Source of the DNA: Phytophthora sp. 'mugwort'
Lineage: Eukaryota > Oomycota > Peronosporomycetes > Peronosporales > Peronosporaceae
Length of the DNA stretch: 64,000 nt
Reading direction: 5' to 3'
Assembly: GCA_033558025.1 (NCBI GenBank)
Contig: JAUCEF010000017.1
Span: forward strand, 1,860,001 to 1,924,000
Positions 43,491-54,265 of this stretch are shown piece by piece. The notes under the pieces were generated by a model, which worked only from the letters and a program-made list of their open reading frames with translations, did no database searches and had not been told where the DNA came from. Position numbers and translations under genes: made by a program. Every line of letters starts with the position of its first letter. Position 1 is the stretch's first letter.

Positions 43491-44790
43491 CTGCACTTAC
43501 GTTTTGCTGTATATTATGCTGTTTAGGCTTGAGGTCTACTGCGGCAAAGGCCACCACACTACGTCATCGGCAATGAAGAAAGCCGCAGCGGAGAATACCG
43601 GACCAGCCGCTGTGATGCGGAATCTCGCCGCCTTGTTGCCACCGCAAAAACCAGGGATTTTCTACGCGGTGGTAACAGACAGGTTTTACACGTCCATTCG
43701 TCTGTCACTGGAGCTGCTGACGAAGCAGGTGTACTCGGTTGGAACCATCCAGCCGAGCAGGGTTGGCTTTTTCGACGACCTCACGGAGAAGAACCGGAAT
43801 CGCCCCAAGCCGATTGAGAGCGGCACAGTCCGCATGGATGTCGCCAAATCCGTTCCACAGCTCGGGGCCATGGTGTGGTGGGATCAAAAGCCGGTGCATG
43901 TCCTCACCACAGGTGCCAGTCGGTCGATGCTGACGTGTGGTAAGTGCATGCATTTTTATTCAAAGTGTTTTTAGCTAACTATGGTTTTGACTGTGGTAGA
44001 GCAACGTATTTCGGGCGGAAAAGTTCGGCGTGCGACGATCCCTTACCCGTCCATGGTGCGGCACTACCAAAGCTGGATGGGCGGGGTTGATATGCATGAC
44101 CAGTGCAAGTTCACGAAGTACTACAAGACCATCGCGCTGGGGATGATCGAAATGGCGATCACGAACGCCTTCATTTGCCAGCGTGAGGCTCGCAGACAGT
44201 CCGGAAAGCCGCCTGTTGACCACGCCATGTTCCTGCTGGAGCTTTACGCGCAGCTGATAGCGCTGTCTGCTCCAGCCTTCGCTGACACGGTAAGTTTTGT
44301 ACAGGCAATGCGTTCATTGATTTGCTAACTTTTCTATTGTGTAGTTATTTTCTCCTGGCCCAGCGACACCGACTCGCCAGGCACCTGGATCGACTGCCCA
44401 CTCAACGGCTGCAGATGACGAGTGGGTTGTCGTGAAGGGCATGGGGAAATACCGACTGCGGCAGTGCAAGGTATGCAGTCTACGCAAGCGCAAGATCGGC
44501 GAGAGGCAGAACACAAGGTTCTACTGCAGTAGCTGCTGCGATGGCAACAAAAGCTACACAAACATACACAGGAGCTAATGGTTCATGCATACTAACAAGG
44601 TGTGGTACTGTACAGAGTCTACCTGTGGTTTACCATTTGGCATGAGATGTGCCGCAACGGCAGCGACCACCCGCGCCCTCGCTGCGGGCGCGACATCCAG
44701 ATGCAGACCCGGGCAAGAAGCGACATCGTCCAGCCGGTGAGAGCGCGAGTGAGGAGGAGCAGGAGGAGGAGGATTGATTGCAGATGCTAG
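43490..44790 (+). mobile_element. PiggyBac-type transposase (3' part) with introns
   Basis: The C-terminal two thirds of a PGBD-like DDE_Tnp_1_7 transposase. Exon a (to 43939) has 'NTGPAAVMRNLAALLP', 'VVTDRFYTSIRLSLELLTKQ' with 'VYSVGTIQ', and 'VPQLGAMVWWDQKPV'. A 60-nt intron (43940-43999, GTAAGT...TAG) restores frame into exon b 'EQRISGGKVRRATIPYPSMV' and 'YQSWMGGVDMHDQCKF', the last catalytic block. A 55-nt intron (44290-44344, GTAAGT...TAG, phase 0) leads to the cysteine-rich end 'RQCKVCSLRKRK', 'TRFYCSSC'. A third intron likely ends at TACTAACAAG (44593-44602), followed by 'VWYCTESTCGLPFGMRC', the rest of the zinc ribbon; its donor near 44550 is no longer GT. The N-terminal third with the first catalytic Asp is missing. 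Confidence 0.83.
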
Positions 44791-45140
44791 CTGAATACAT
44801 GTTGCGTTTTTGTCACTAGCACCTTCCTATATGTTGGTTTATCAAATGGAGTGCTCACAGTGCGCAGCGTCTCTTGATAGAAAGTACATCATCACATGCA
44901 ATATATACAACATCTATTTTGATGGAGCGTCGCTAATGTACAAATATACAGCATAATGCTTTGCATGATAGAATGGCGTCTTTTGTTTTGAAAATCCAAT
45001 ATGTAGAGGCGGCTTCGGACTTAACTGCGCACTCTACAAAGATAAAGATAATCCTTTTCTTTGTCATGCTGGTTACGAAAAAATATAGAGCATCGCTTCA
45101 CTTTTCTCATAAAACAAAAATTGTCGTGGTTACGAAGGGG
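44791..45140. other. No supported gene
   Basis: A/T-rich interval, probably the 3' non-coding end of the PiggyBac element. No TTAA-flanked terminal repeat was recognised. Confidence 0.4.
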
Positions 45141-45319
45141 TTAACCGGTTAGTCCGAACCGGTCCAACACGATCTCGCGATGATTACGGAAAGTTGTTTA
45201 TGTAACCGATGATTGGACGAGTGTGAAGTGTTGGTGATTGGATGCACCAAATGATTTGATGCAGGACTGCATATCTATGTGGTAGACTAGGTAGTGTAAG
45301 CTCCGATAAATCACTCACT
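45141..45319 (+). repeat. hAT-like terminal sequence, solo copy
   Basis: Inverted homologue of 18170-18362, in blocks TTAACCGGTT, GAACCGGTCCAACAC, CTGCATATCTATGTGG and AAATCACTCAC. No transposase follows it; sequence after 45320 is different from the inside of the hAT copy at 17.7-18.2 kb. It is either a deletion derivative (MITE-like) or a broken end. Confidence 0.65.
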
Positions 45320-45671
45320 ATCGAATTCTCCTTCTTCAGCTCAAGTGGTCTTTACTACGGTTCCCACACCAAGTGCAGAACTCCCTTTGCTCAGCCTAAG
45401 CCTCGCTCAAGACCTCAGCACCTTTAATAATTTGGTCATGCCGCGCAAGTTCTGTACGTGCAGCGTTATCTGAGTCCTCTATATGATCGTTTGGGTCCCG
45501 ATGGTTGGGTCGCAAAGTTGAGACTGTCGTTACCCAGATGTGAGTGTACTGCAAACTCTGTAACGTACAATTTCTTTAGCGTGTGTTGTTTATAACCACA
45601 CTTTCAGGCAAAGGCTGCAAGCATGCCCGGCATGATCTTAGTTTCTAAAGTACTGTACAAATTATACAAAT
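45320..45671. other. No supported gene
   Basis: Mixed-composition intergenic sequence with no long ORF and no recognised motif. Confidence 0.4.
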
Positions 45672-46145
45672 TACGTTAATTATATTCCTGAAAATTTAGG
45701 ACGCGCAAAGCATCCACTGAGGTTTAGTGGACTTTCATTATAGGAAAGAGCATCCTTCGTACGCTTGTTGAACCGAATACGACCAAGCCAGCGACCAGTT
45801 ACTCGCTCGGCACCATCGAACAACCAGAACACCTGGTGAAATAATGTTTTATTACTAATTTTCATAGTATCATGATGGAATCAAGAGATTTGTCGACTGC
45901 CATGATGTTCTCATAGAAAATGCATGTGAATACACTAGAAAAACTGGCGGGCCCAGTCGATGAACGCTGGTATTGGTGCAGTGATTAGTGCCGGTCTTTT
46001 CCAAAGAGGAGATCGGCGTCCGGACACGACTTTGTAAGTACTGAATTAGCGCTTGATTGCCGATTGGGTATGCCGCCCGGTCGTCATTCACAAAAACAAA
46101 TCCAAGTCGAGCTCAAGTGCACCGTAGGTTTGCACTCTGGTGCGA
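45672..46145 (-). repeat. Dispersed repeat of unknown class, copy 2 (inverted relative to copy 1)
   Basis: Longer copy of the repeat at 21251-21620. The minus strand keeps two readable segments. The first (46091-45870) has 'YPIGNQALIQYLQSRVRTPI' and 'RLGPPVFLVYSHAFSMRTSW'. The second (45865-45680) has 'LFHQVFWLFDGAERVTGRWL', 'GRIRFNKRTKDALSYNE' and 'LNLSGCFARPKFSG'. The part around 'FWLFDGAERVTGRW' is what copy 1 lacks. Protein family unknown. Confidence 0.65.
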
Positions 46146-47169
46146 TATCGTCGTCGAAGTAACCAGGACTGGGGAGGTTGTCGGTGTGGTGTGACGGCTG
46201 GCCCGTTTTTTCGTCAAGCCGTTCCGCTGAAGCTGTAGGTGACCTAGATGGCAGGCGCCGTGAGGGTGGGCTGGAGGAAATAGTTAAACACTGGTGGAGA
46301 TAGCGGCCAAGCGGACATAGAGTACGACTTGGGCGCATCGTCTAGAGCGCGGAGCGAGTTGAGCGTAGAGAGTGTTTTCTAGATGACGGGGTGGGATGGT
46401 GGCTGGGGTCGCCGAGACTACCGTGTCGCTTTTCACTGTAGGCAGTGCTAAGTGGTCGATGGCGGGAGCACAGCCGTCGCGACGTCCTCGGCACTCGAAG
46501 TCACTACTGGTGCAAAAGGTTGAGCCGGAAATTCCTCGCTTGGCGCATGCGCTGGAAATGAATCTTGGCGCGTTGAAGTACGAACTCGGAGCTAGAGGTA
46601 ATACCGCTAATCATTCTTCGTTGTGATGAAGCCTCAACATGTACAAGACACTGCAGCGCGGCACACTGAAGACGCGGAGCATATTGTGCGGTCCGTATTG
46701 CTGGACAACGCCGGGGGTGAAAACGAACCTTGGAGGTAAACCATCGCTCCACAGGTCGCTTCACTCACCAGCAGTGTTTGAAATGCCAGCAAGAAAAATC
46801 ACTAGCAGTCTTCGCGAAGGGACAACCTCAGAAAGGTGTTTGGCATCTTCCACGCCGTTGCAGCCATGAACGCACAGAACGTCGGTCACCTGGTGGTGGT
46901 ACTTCTTACGGATATCCAGACCGTTGGTTGGAGTCTAAAATCGATGCCGGTAAGGATCGGCATCAAGTCCCGGTCAGCGCCCGTTCCCGTCTCCAAATAT
47001 CTGGTCACTTTGCTTCCACACCGATCCCGAGCGGCGCATCGGGTTTCCGCGTGATTGCTGGGCCATTGTGGAGGCAGTGGTAGAAGTCGTGAGGGTCAGC
47101 TTGTTGAAAGACTAGTTGTGCAAAGCCACACACTGGTCTGCTGGAAGATGTGGGCCTTCTGCAGGCTGT
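46146..47169. other. Unassigned stretch
   Basis: Several overlapping short ORFs on both strands (for example 46730-47083 on the plus strand, with 'CLKCQQEKSLAVFAKG'). None shows a family signature that I can defend. It may be the 3' end of the LINE relic that follows or an older unrelated repeat. Confidence 0.3.
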
Positions 47170-48045
47170 GCCGCTACCGCCACGTGAATAAATCGATTAA
47201 CATGGCGCCGGAAGTAACCTGCCGCTCTCGTTCATGTGTCACGTGAAGCAAATTTGGCTTCTCCGAGTGTTCCCATGCACAGTGGCTTGGGGTAGGGAGC
47301 GATCCATGTCGATCGACAAAGTTGCATCCGGAAAAGCCGCCGCGAAAAATGGAAATGTATTCGCCGACGTGTTGCGCGTGAGTCCGCCGTTCTTGTTCGC
47401 CCGGAGAAAGTGGTTTTGCCAATAAGGTAGTTCCATAGCTACCCTATTCAAGCTGTCCAGAGCATAGTGATGCAACATCAAGAGGTACTAAACGCGGAGC
47501 GGATCGATCCAAAATGGAGCATGGCCGACCCACGGATTTTGCACGGTAAGATGTCGGGATGGGTACGTACAGGATGTCGAAACTGGTGAAGCGGCCGTGG
47601 AGAGTTCCGAGAAGAGGACGAACGTCGCTGCGAAGCGGGGAAGTGCGTGCGAGGTTACATGGCGTCCCATAGTTGAAGGGCGCGCCTAAACTCCGTTGTC
47701 TCCGGGAGGCCGATGCCACCTTGGGACGTAGGCCAGTAATACCATTTTTCCGCCATCAGATCCTTGAAGCTGCGAGTTCCGGAGATTTATTTCTTGAACA
47801 AGAAAGACACGCTGAGTCGCCTAACCTGCTTGGCCAATTCTTCTGGTAGTTGGGTTACTGCGGTAGCGTACCCAGCAGTGGCAGTACCATCGCGCGCAGA
47901 ATGACTGCTCGTCCCAGGAATGTCCGCGCGCTAGCACCAGATCTTGCATCGTGTGACCACTGTATCAAGGATACATAGGAGCCGTGATCTCCTGGTAGTA
48001 GCGTCTGCGTTTTTTTAATGAGGCTTGCTTCATCGATCTCCATCC
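47170..48045 (-). mobile_element. LINE (non-LTR retrotransposon) ORF2 C-terminal relic
   Basis: Minus strand: 'DEASLIKKTQTLLPGD' and 'ASARTFLGRAVILRAMVLPL' (48043-47870), a frameshift, then 'TAVTQLPEELAKQVRRLSVS' with 'KWYYWPTSQGGIGLPETTEF' (about 47860-47690), and further tail at 47481-47239. In LINE ORF2 proteins the segment after the RT palm has 'LG..(V)..R..(I/V)..(K/R)..(V)LP.L.Y', then 'LP...(L)..(I/V)......FLW.....' and 'GGLGL(P)'. The match is by motif order. The RT palm itself is not found upstream. Several stops. Confidence 0.55.
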
Positions 48046-48479
48046 ACTATGAGCCCTTCACCCCAATATGTAGCAACATAGGAGCAACGTCAGTGAAACT
48101 TTAGCGCAACGTCGTGCAACTTTACACTCCCTTTAACTTGTCCTTAGACTTGAGATAACCCCATGCGCCAGGATAGCAGCAGCCGCGCCGCCTAATGCAG
48201 CTTCAGCATAGATCTGTTAGGAATGACCTTGTGAGCAGCGCCGGGATTCTCCATTTCAAAGTCATGCTCGGTGCGACGACTTTACGAATATGTCGCCCTT
48301 GTCCAAACCTCAGAACCGCCGTGCGCGGATCCGGCCAGAAGAAAGCAAGCTTTCGTGTCGCGCTTGTACGAGCGCTGGCTGGAGTACAAAAGCGCGCAGG
48401 ATGTGCACGCGCGCTCCGTGACGACGAACATGGCAGGTGGAAGAAGATGCTCTACGGACTCACAAAGTTCGCAGCAAGC
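48046..48479. other. No firm gene
   Basis: A plus-strand ORF from 48271 ('RRLYEYVALVQTSEPP', 'SRLYERWLEYKSAQDV') runs towards the Harbinger relic and could be part of its N-terminal or myb-like region, but no motif proves it. Confidence 0.3.
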
Positions 48480-49310
48480 TAAAGAGAAAGGTGCGCTCTG
48501 GGTGATCGCCGGAGATTTATATCAGCTTGAGCATGCGCATCTACGCAGAGCGGTTCAAGTCCACGCTGGAGTTTCGCGACTCGGGATTTGATTCGCGGCA
48601 AACCCAAATGAATCTCCAACCTGTAGGCAGGAGAGAGAAAGGGGTAGAATTGCCCGGCAACTGAAGTGATCACGGAGCGTCCAGAAGGGCGAAAGGCTAC
48701 GAAGGCCGCAGGCTAGCGAGCAGTGCGAGCAACACCAGAGTATCCAGATCGGATGGTGCAGTGGATCCTGCCGTGGCCCACTGCGTTTCATCGCCGCCTC
48801 CGAGATGCGGATCAACTTCGACTGCATGCATTGTTCTTGCAAAGACTGTCCAATTGCACGGCAAGACGCCTTCAACGGCAAGAGCGAGAGTCGACGATAA
48901 TTCTCGAGGCCATGACCTCCACGTCTTTTCCGAATATGGGAGGAATTTTTCGGCATTGTAAGATCCAACACCGACTTGAATGTGCTGGGAAGATTAACGC
49001 TACATGATGCTTACGTCAATGGAAAAACACCACATGTACAGTTTTACGTCAACAGACAACGTGCACGACGCCATATTATTTAACGGACGAAATCTACCCT
49101 ACATGGTCAATATCTCAGAGCGCAATCGGCGAGCCGTGACGAAGAAAGCTCAGCCTTTTCGCAGCCAATCAAGAGGCAACAAGAAAAGGATGTCAAGCGG
49201 GCATTCGGTGTTCTTTAACAGCGGTTTCGAACTTGAGCTGTCCCGTGCACGTTGTGGCATCCAGAGTCATGCATGAAGTGTTAACGCAATATTGCGTGGA
49301 CTCCTGTAGG
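48480..49310 (+). mobile_element. PIF/Harbinger 'plant transposon protein' relic
   Basis: Plus strand across frameshifts: 'EMRINFDCMHCSCKDCPIAR' (about 48810-48865), 'LFRIWEEFFGIVRSNTDLNV' (about 48923-48980), 'YVNGKTPHVQFYVNRQR' (about 49010-49060), 'EKDVKRAFGVLQQRF' (about 49185-49230) and 'SRVMHEVLTQYCVDS' (about 49265-49305). These follow the order of the Plant_tran/Harbinger catalytic domain: 'GSIDCMHW.WKNCP', 'LWIWHAFFG.PGS.ND(I/L)NVL', '(R)KDVERAFGVLQ.RF'. Stops at 48897 and near 49080 and at least four frameshifts show decay. It differs from the Harbinger at 37.4-38.9 kb. Confidence 0.7.
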
Positions 49311-49869
49311 TGATTTTCGATGGCGGTAGTGTATGGGGCGTAGTCGCTATGAGCAAATTGCGCAAGCCCCACGAGAGCAACTATTCCGTGCAGCGCGCGA
49401 ACGAAACGTGAAACGGGGTTCTTGTATTTTGGCAGGAACAGAAGGCACCTGTGCAATGAGGATGATGACCTACGGTTCTGATACTTATTAACTTGACGAA
49501 CTCATCCGCATGGGAGAGTCGACTGTCTTAAGAAATCTTCAAGCTTTCTGTAAACGGAAGATGTTATGGAAGCTTAAGAGGACAAGAAAGTGAGGCCGCT
49601 GCAGCCGAGGCAAAAAAAGCTTAACCAAATCACGACGGCGACCAGGATGAGGGGTTCGAGTCCATATTCACCGGTCCGTTTTGACAAAACAAATCTCGCA
49701 CTCTCCCAAGAGACGCGGACCCCGAAAGAACCGTGGTTTGATGATACCATCTCCAATCACACTATCTATCGATGCGTTTATTTAATTTACTCAGACTCAT
49801 CAAACTCTCTCCAGATGTGTTCGATGAGATCGCTCTTAACTCGAAATAAAAAGTTAAGATGTCTGCATC
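49311..49869. other. No supported gene
   Basis: ORF 49590-49949 on the plus strand has no recognisable motif and overlaps a better-supported minus-strand fragment at its end. Confidence 0.35.
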
Positions 49870-50110
49870 GTCTACCGCTAGACGAGACAACCAATCTGTG
49901 CCACGATGCCTTCACCAAGGGCTGGGCGTACCTAGCCATCATCAAATAGATACTCGTAATCACGATCTTCCTCGTGAGCCTCGTCTTCGATTATCATGCT
50001 ATTCAGCGCAATGCACACCATCATAGCGCGATTAAGAATCTTATTGTACTGGCAGATTGGGATCCGGCACGAGTCAAAAATGGCGACAGAAATGCTAGCC
50101 TGCTGCCTCG
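49870..50110 (-). mobile_element. Harbinger transposase C-terminal fragment
   Basis: The minus strand reads 'CQYNKILNRAMMVCIALNSM' followed by 'IIEDEAHEEDRDYEYLFDDG'. The 'C..LHNMI(I/V)(E/D)DE' motif ends Harbinger/Plant_tran proteins. It faces the plus-strand relic at 48.5-49.3 kb, which lacks this end, so either an internal inversion or a second copy is involved. Confidence 0.55.
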
Positions 50111-50144
50111 AGTTTAGACCAATTACAATGCATTAAGTAGCAAC

Positions 50145-51600
50145 GTGTTCGTATTGATAAGACGATCGCTCACTCCTTGTCTCACTAGGATCGGACCAGA
50201 ACTGAATTTGCTACGCGATGCCGAAGCACGTTTTGACTCCAGAGGAAAAGTGCCAGCTTTGTCCGGTTGCACCACTTCCAAGGCCGAGCACACCCAGGGA
50301 ATCGCCCGACGCCACCTTACCCTACGCCAACGGCTAAAGGCTGCAACGGGCTACGCAACGAGCACGATCTCGCTCGGTTTGGCCGACTGGAATAAGCACC
50401 ACGACGAACTGTTCGAAGCCTCTTCCCGCGCTCGGGGTCATCGCCCGAGGTCGCCAGGTGAAAAATACCGACCCGAGATCCGTAATATAATCTCCAACTG
50501 TAATTTACGGATGGAATCTACCACATCTAGGCACATCGTGGAAGGGTTACAAAGTGCCACGGGGAGCAGATTTTCACCCAGGACGGTACGAGCTGTCGGT
50601 AAAATACTGGGGTTTGCATACAAACGCGGTCAGAAGAGGAACATCGCCGCTGACGCTGCTGGCACCGTAAAGTTTCGAGAAGAATGCTTGCAGAAGAAAG
50701 TTTCAAGTCGCGATCGCCACAAAAGCCCCAAGAGGCCTGAAGTGTTCTTAGACGAAAATTATCTTAATGAACATCATGTGGCGTCGCGCTCATTTGTTCT
50801 AGAGGATCGCATCCGCTATACAAAAGCGGGGCTGGACGGAGGTCTTGCATCGTCGGGGCAGGTATTTTTTATACTAAAAACGGAGGGATAGTGCTAATTG
50901 GGTAGAAGGTCCGTTAAGTTCTGGCAGTCAGACTTAGCATCGACGGACGATCAAGGTTATCACGGAAACTTCAACAGCATGAAGTTTGAGATGTTGTTCT
51001 GCCAGCTGTGCGCTGCTCTGAAGGAAAATTACGGCCATGCAACATCGTGATGAACGATGCCAGCTCCACAATCGCCGTTTGTAAACCAAGCTCCCGCCAA
51101 AGGCTGGAAGAACGCGAAAATATTGGGGTGGCTGCTCAATACGGCATCCCATGGGGTTCGGACACAAGAAACAAGACGCTGCTGTCGCTCGTCTCGAGGA
51201 GCAAGGACACAACGACGTACGCCGCGGCAAACATCGCCCACAAACACGACCATCATCTATTTTACACCCCGCTGTATCACCCGAGCTTCATCCGATCGAG
51301 GTGATATGGGGGGGAGGGTCGTGGAAAACAGGATTGCCGTCAACCCCAGCCAACTCCATGGCAGAGCCCGGGGAAGTTGGGTGCGTCGCTCGTTTTGGTG
51401 ACAAAGAAAACTTGGAAGGGAGCATACCGAAAAGTGCAAAAGCAGGAGGACGTGTATATGAAGAAGGTGCGACAAGATCAAGCAAATCGCGCGTTGAATG
51501 CAGCGGTGGAAGTGGCGACACGACAGAGGCAGCTGCAACTTCCACTGCGTGCACTGCTGCCATTCCTGCGTTCCCAGAAGAGTGTGTGTTCGAGTTCTAG
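50145..51600 (+). mobile_element. Tc1/mariner-like (DDE_3) transposase, nearly full length
   Basis: The best-preserved DNA transposase in the window. One open frame runs 50145-50891 (248 codons) with an N-terminal helical DNA-binding region ('KLKAATGYATSTIS' in the form 'LKAATGYATSTISLGL', 'SGEKYRPEIRNII' in the form 'PGEKYRPEIRNIISNCNLRM') and the first catalytic block 'EVFLDENYLNEHHVASRSF', then 'RIRYTKAGLDGG'. After a stop at 50889 it continues in other frames with 'FNSMKFEMLFCQLCAALKEN' (about 50970), 'NIVMNDASS' (second Asp, about 51045), 'NQAPAKGWK' (about 51080) and 'HPIEVIWGG' (third acidic residue, about 51295), ending with 'EDVYMKKVRQDQANRALNAA'. The layout suggests a few indels only. 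Terminal repeats not determined. Confidence 0.72.
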
Positions 51601-52563
51601 ACGCGCTCATGGTACACCATTGCATGTTTGCCTAAAACCAATAGCGTGTTCGTGGTTGCACTCCAGCCCACACACCAAAACGACATAACGTTTCACGGCG
51701 TACAAATTTTTCGAGACATAATCTATAGGAGGTACTACAACTTACCGTAATTTATATCAGTCGACTTTCAGAAATGCCTCAGTTTTACACCCTATCACTA
51801 CAAGAGGACAACAAATGAGGTTTTCCGCGAAATAAAATACTGTAACGCTCGTTGCTCGGTATCTATTTGGTTCTAATGCGTATGATTTCACCCAATAACG
51901 CACCTTTCCGTGAGGTCTCATGCAAAGAAAACCGCACTGAAAAATTCTATCCGGACGATAAGTGATGGCAGGGCAAATTGGTGCCTGATCCCAACTTGCC
52001 AGTACAATAGCAATCGTTTGTAGCGCCAAACCGACGCAGACAGCGATCGAATCGGATCTCTTTGATAAACCGTCAAATCCTTCCTCTCACCATCCCATCC
52101 GATCCGAAAGTGGGCTACACGGTTGCTGAAAGTTTAAGCATCAAACGAACACGACTGAACGGCCGGGGAAAACTTACGCAATGTTACCGTCTCATCCATA
52201 TTATGTTCATAAGTTTTGTCGCACTCACAAATGTAATATTTCGATCAATTGCCTTTTGAAATGACGTGTCCTTCGGCAGCGAAATTTGCGCCAATCGAAA
52301 GCGCTGAAAAAGAACGTTATCTGGATGTAATTTTACTGTCGCAAAGCGTTAAATTGGTTGACTTTTGGGCGGAAAAGTGCATGTTCAGTTCTTTGGATAT
52401 TAATATCAGAGCTTTAGGGCGAATCGAGAACCGTCGAGGATCCTGTATGAACACATAATTGGTCACCGATGTAATTACCCAATACATATATTACAGTTTC
52501 CTAAACAAAGCGACGAAACAACGGATAATCTGTCACATTGCATCCAAACATATGTGAATGTTG
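51601..52563. other. No supported gene
   Basis: Short ORFs only (for example 52029-51757 on the minus strand), with no motif. May include the 3' non-coding end of the Tc1-like element. Confidence 0.4.
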
Positions 52564-52686
52564 ACCCAGTCGGCCAAGAACAACATTCGTGCGACTGTTA
52601 CCCAGTCGACCTAGAGCAACATTTGTGCAACCAAGCACGAAAGTTATCCCCAATCGGCCAAGAGGAACATTTGCAGCGATCTTGAC
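52564..52686 (+). repeat. Three imperfect tandem copies of a 36-46-bp unit
   Basis: Units begin at 52564, 52600 and 52646 with (A)CCCAGTCGGCCAAGAACAAC, CCCAGTCGACCTAGAGCAAC and CCCCAATCGGCCAAGAGGAA. The spacing changes because the second unit is about 10 bases longer. Confidence 0.65.
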
Positions 52687-53102
52687 AGGTTTTGGAGGTC
52701 GTGTACCGGTACATGCTCGTGTCGCACTTAAAGATTATCTCTATTGATATTTCGCAAGTCCCTATGGTACCTGCATACTCGCCAACAACCGAGAAGTGTC
52801 AAGGCCTCACCACAAGATGATTCTCGCGCCTCTCCGACATCCAACACGTCGAACCCCTCATCGTTAATCGTTTTACGTGGATGTCACTCGAGTCACAACA
52901 TTAAAGCAACTTTACTTGATGGCTCTGCTGACTAAGCAATTCTTAGAGTATATCATCCCAAGCGAGAACGCTTGCGAGACAGCAATCGCTTGCATATTAT
53001 TGAGGAAGATCAACCGTTTGCAAGCGCTAGTCTGAAATCCAAAGAAGAGGTCATATTCCCTGTCATAAATATCCAGAGCTTTCCGGCCGAAGCACGGCGT
53101 TA
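52687..53102. other. No supported gene
   Basis: A plus-strand stretch at 52915-53030 reads 'LTKQFLEYIIPSENACETAI' and 'LRKINRLQALV' but ends in stops and matches nothing known to me. Confidence 0.35.
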
Positions 53103-53206
53103 GTATGTCCCGGAGAAGGATACTAATTGTATTGCGCTCAATATTGTAAAAATGGTATGTCCCGGAGAAGGATACTATTTGTATTGGGCTCAATATTGTA
53201 AAAAAA
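53103..53206 (+). repeat. 52-bp tandem duplication
   Basis: GTATGTCCCGGAGAAGGATA begins at 53103 and again at 53155; the two units differ at only a few positions, so the duplication is recent. The following bases to 53702 lead into the next gene and contain no other feature except its likely promoter or 5' UTR. Confidence 0.85.
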
Positions 53207-53702
53207 TAGTGCGTTTGTTTTTGACAGTTAAAGCTACCGATTTCTATTAAGTAAATACCGGTACTTGACCTGAAGCCTTTACCTCCTCAAAATCTCAAAT
53301 CGTTCGAAAAACAACGGGGAGGAGCGACTGCTCGTGGCTCCGAGATTGCGCCTCTTACTCGACGCCTGCAACTGCCGTGGCGGCCGCCGAAGCACCCACA
53401 TCTCGGCAAAGAGTGTGCGAGCGTCCCGCGTGGTCCGGCACGATTCCTGTTTTTCAGGCTAAACCGCCACCAGAAGCGTTGGCACTGTTAGGCGCGAGTT
53501 TTCTTGAGGGAAAATGGTTTGTAGCCTTAATAGTATTATAAAAGAAAGACACTATCAGTGGCATCCGACGATCCGTCGGCTCTGCTGTCTGTCTGCCGCC
53601 TTAGTCCGTGGGCGGATTGTAGCGGCAGTATATGGTGTTATCCTCTACTATGCCCTATTGTTGTATATTAATGTGCTATGTTGTTGTTATGAGCAGGTGA
53701 AA

Positions 53703-54229
53703 ATGTGTTACACACAGCGATTCCCCCTGGGGACACGAATAACCAAGTATTTTAACGGGTTTGCGGACCCCTTTGAGGGCACAGTGGACGAGCACTCAGA
53801 CATGACGGACTTTTACCATATTTCATATGACGACGGAGACAGCGAGGAGATGACGGAGGATGATGTCCAGACGCATTTCCTCTCGACACCAAAGCCAAAG
53901 AGATCGCCAAAGTCGCCCAAGCTACACAAGATCATCGAGCTAACTAAGACTGCTAAACCGACTAAAGTAAGGAAATCGTCTACATCACCGTCGATGAAGA
54001 GAGCCATTAGCGACAGCAGTATTAGCTTGTCGTCGCCGATAGCTGTGGTACCCTCTCCTACTGCATCTAAAGGGAAAAGAAAACAGAAACCGAAAGTGCT
54101 GAGCCTTAACGCAAACGCACCAGGACTGATGCGCAGCAACAGTTTTACTGGTCCATCGAGTTCCTATGAAGAGATACAAGAAACTCTCAGTGTGTCCATC
54201 CCAGTTAACACTTTCAATGAGGAGGAAAT

Positions 54230-54265
<36 letters not shown>

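Noticed and set aside
53514..53702. N-terminal extension of the chromatin protein from the first ATG.
   Set aside because: It is hydrophobic and cysteine-rich, unlike the rest of the protein, and the Tudor-like module begins directly at 53703.
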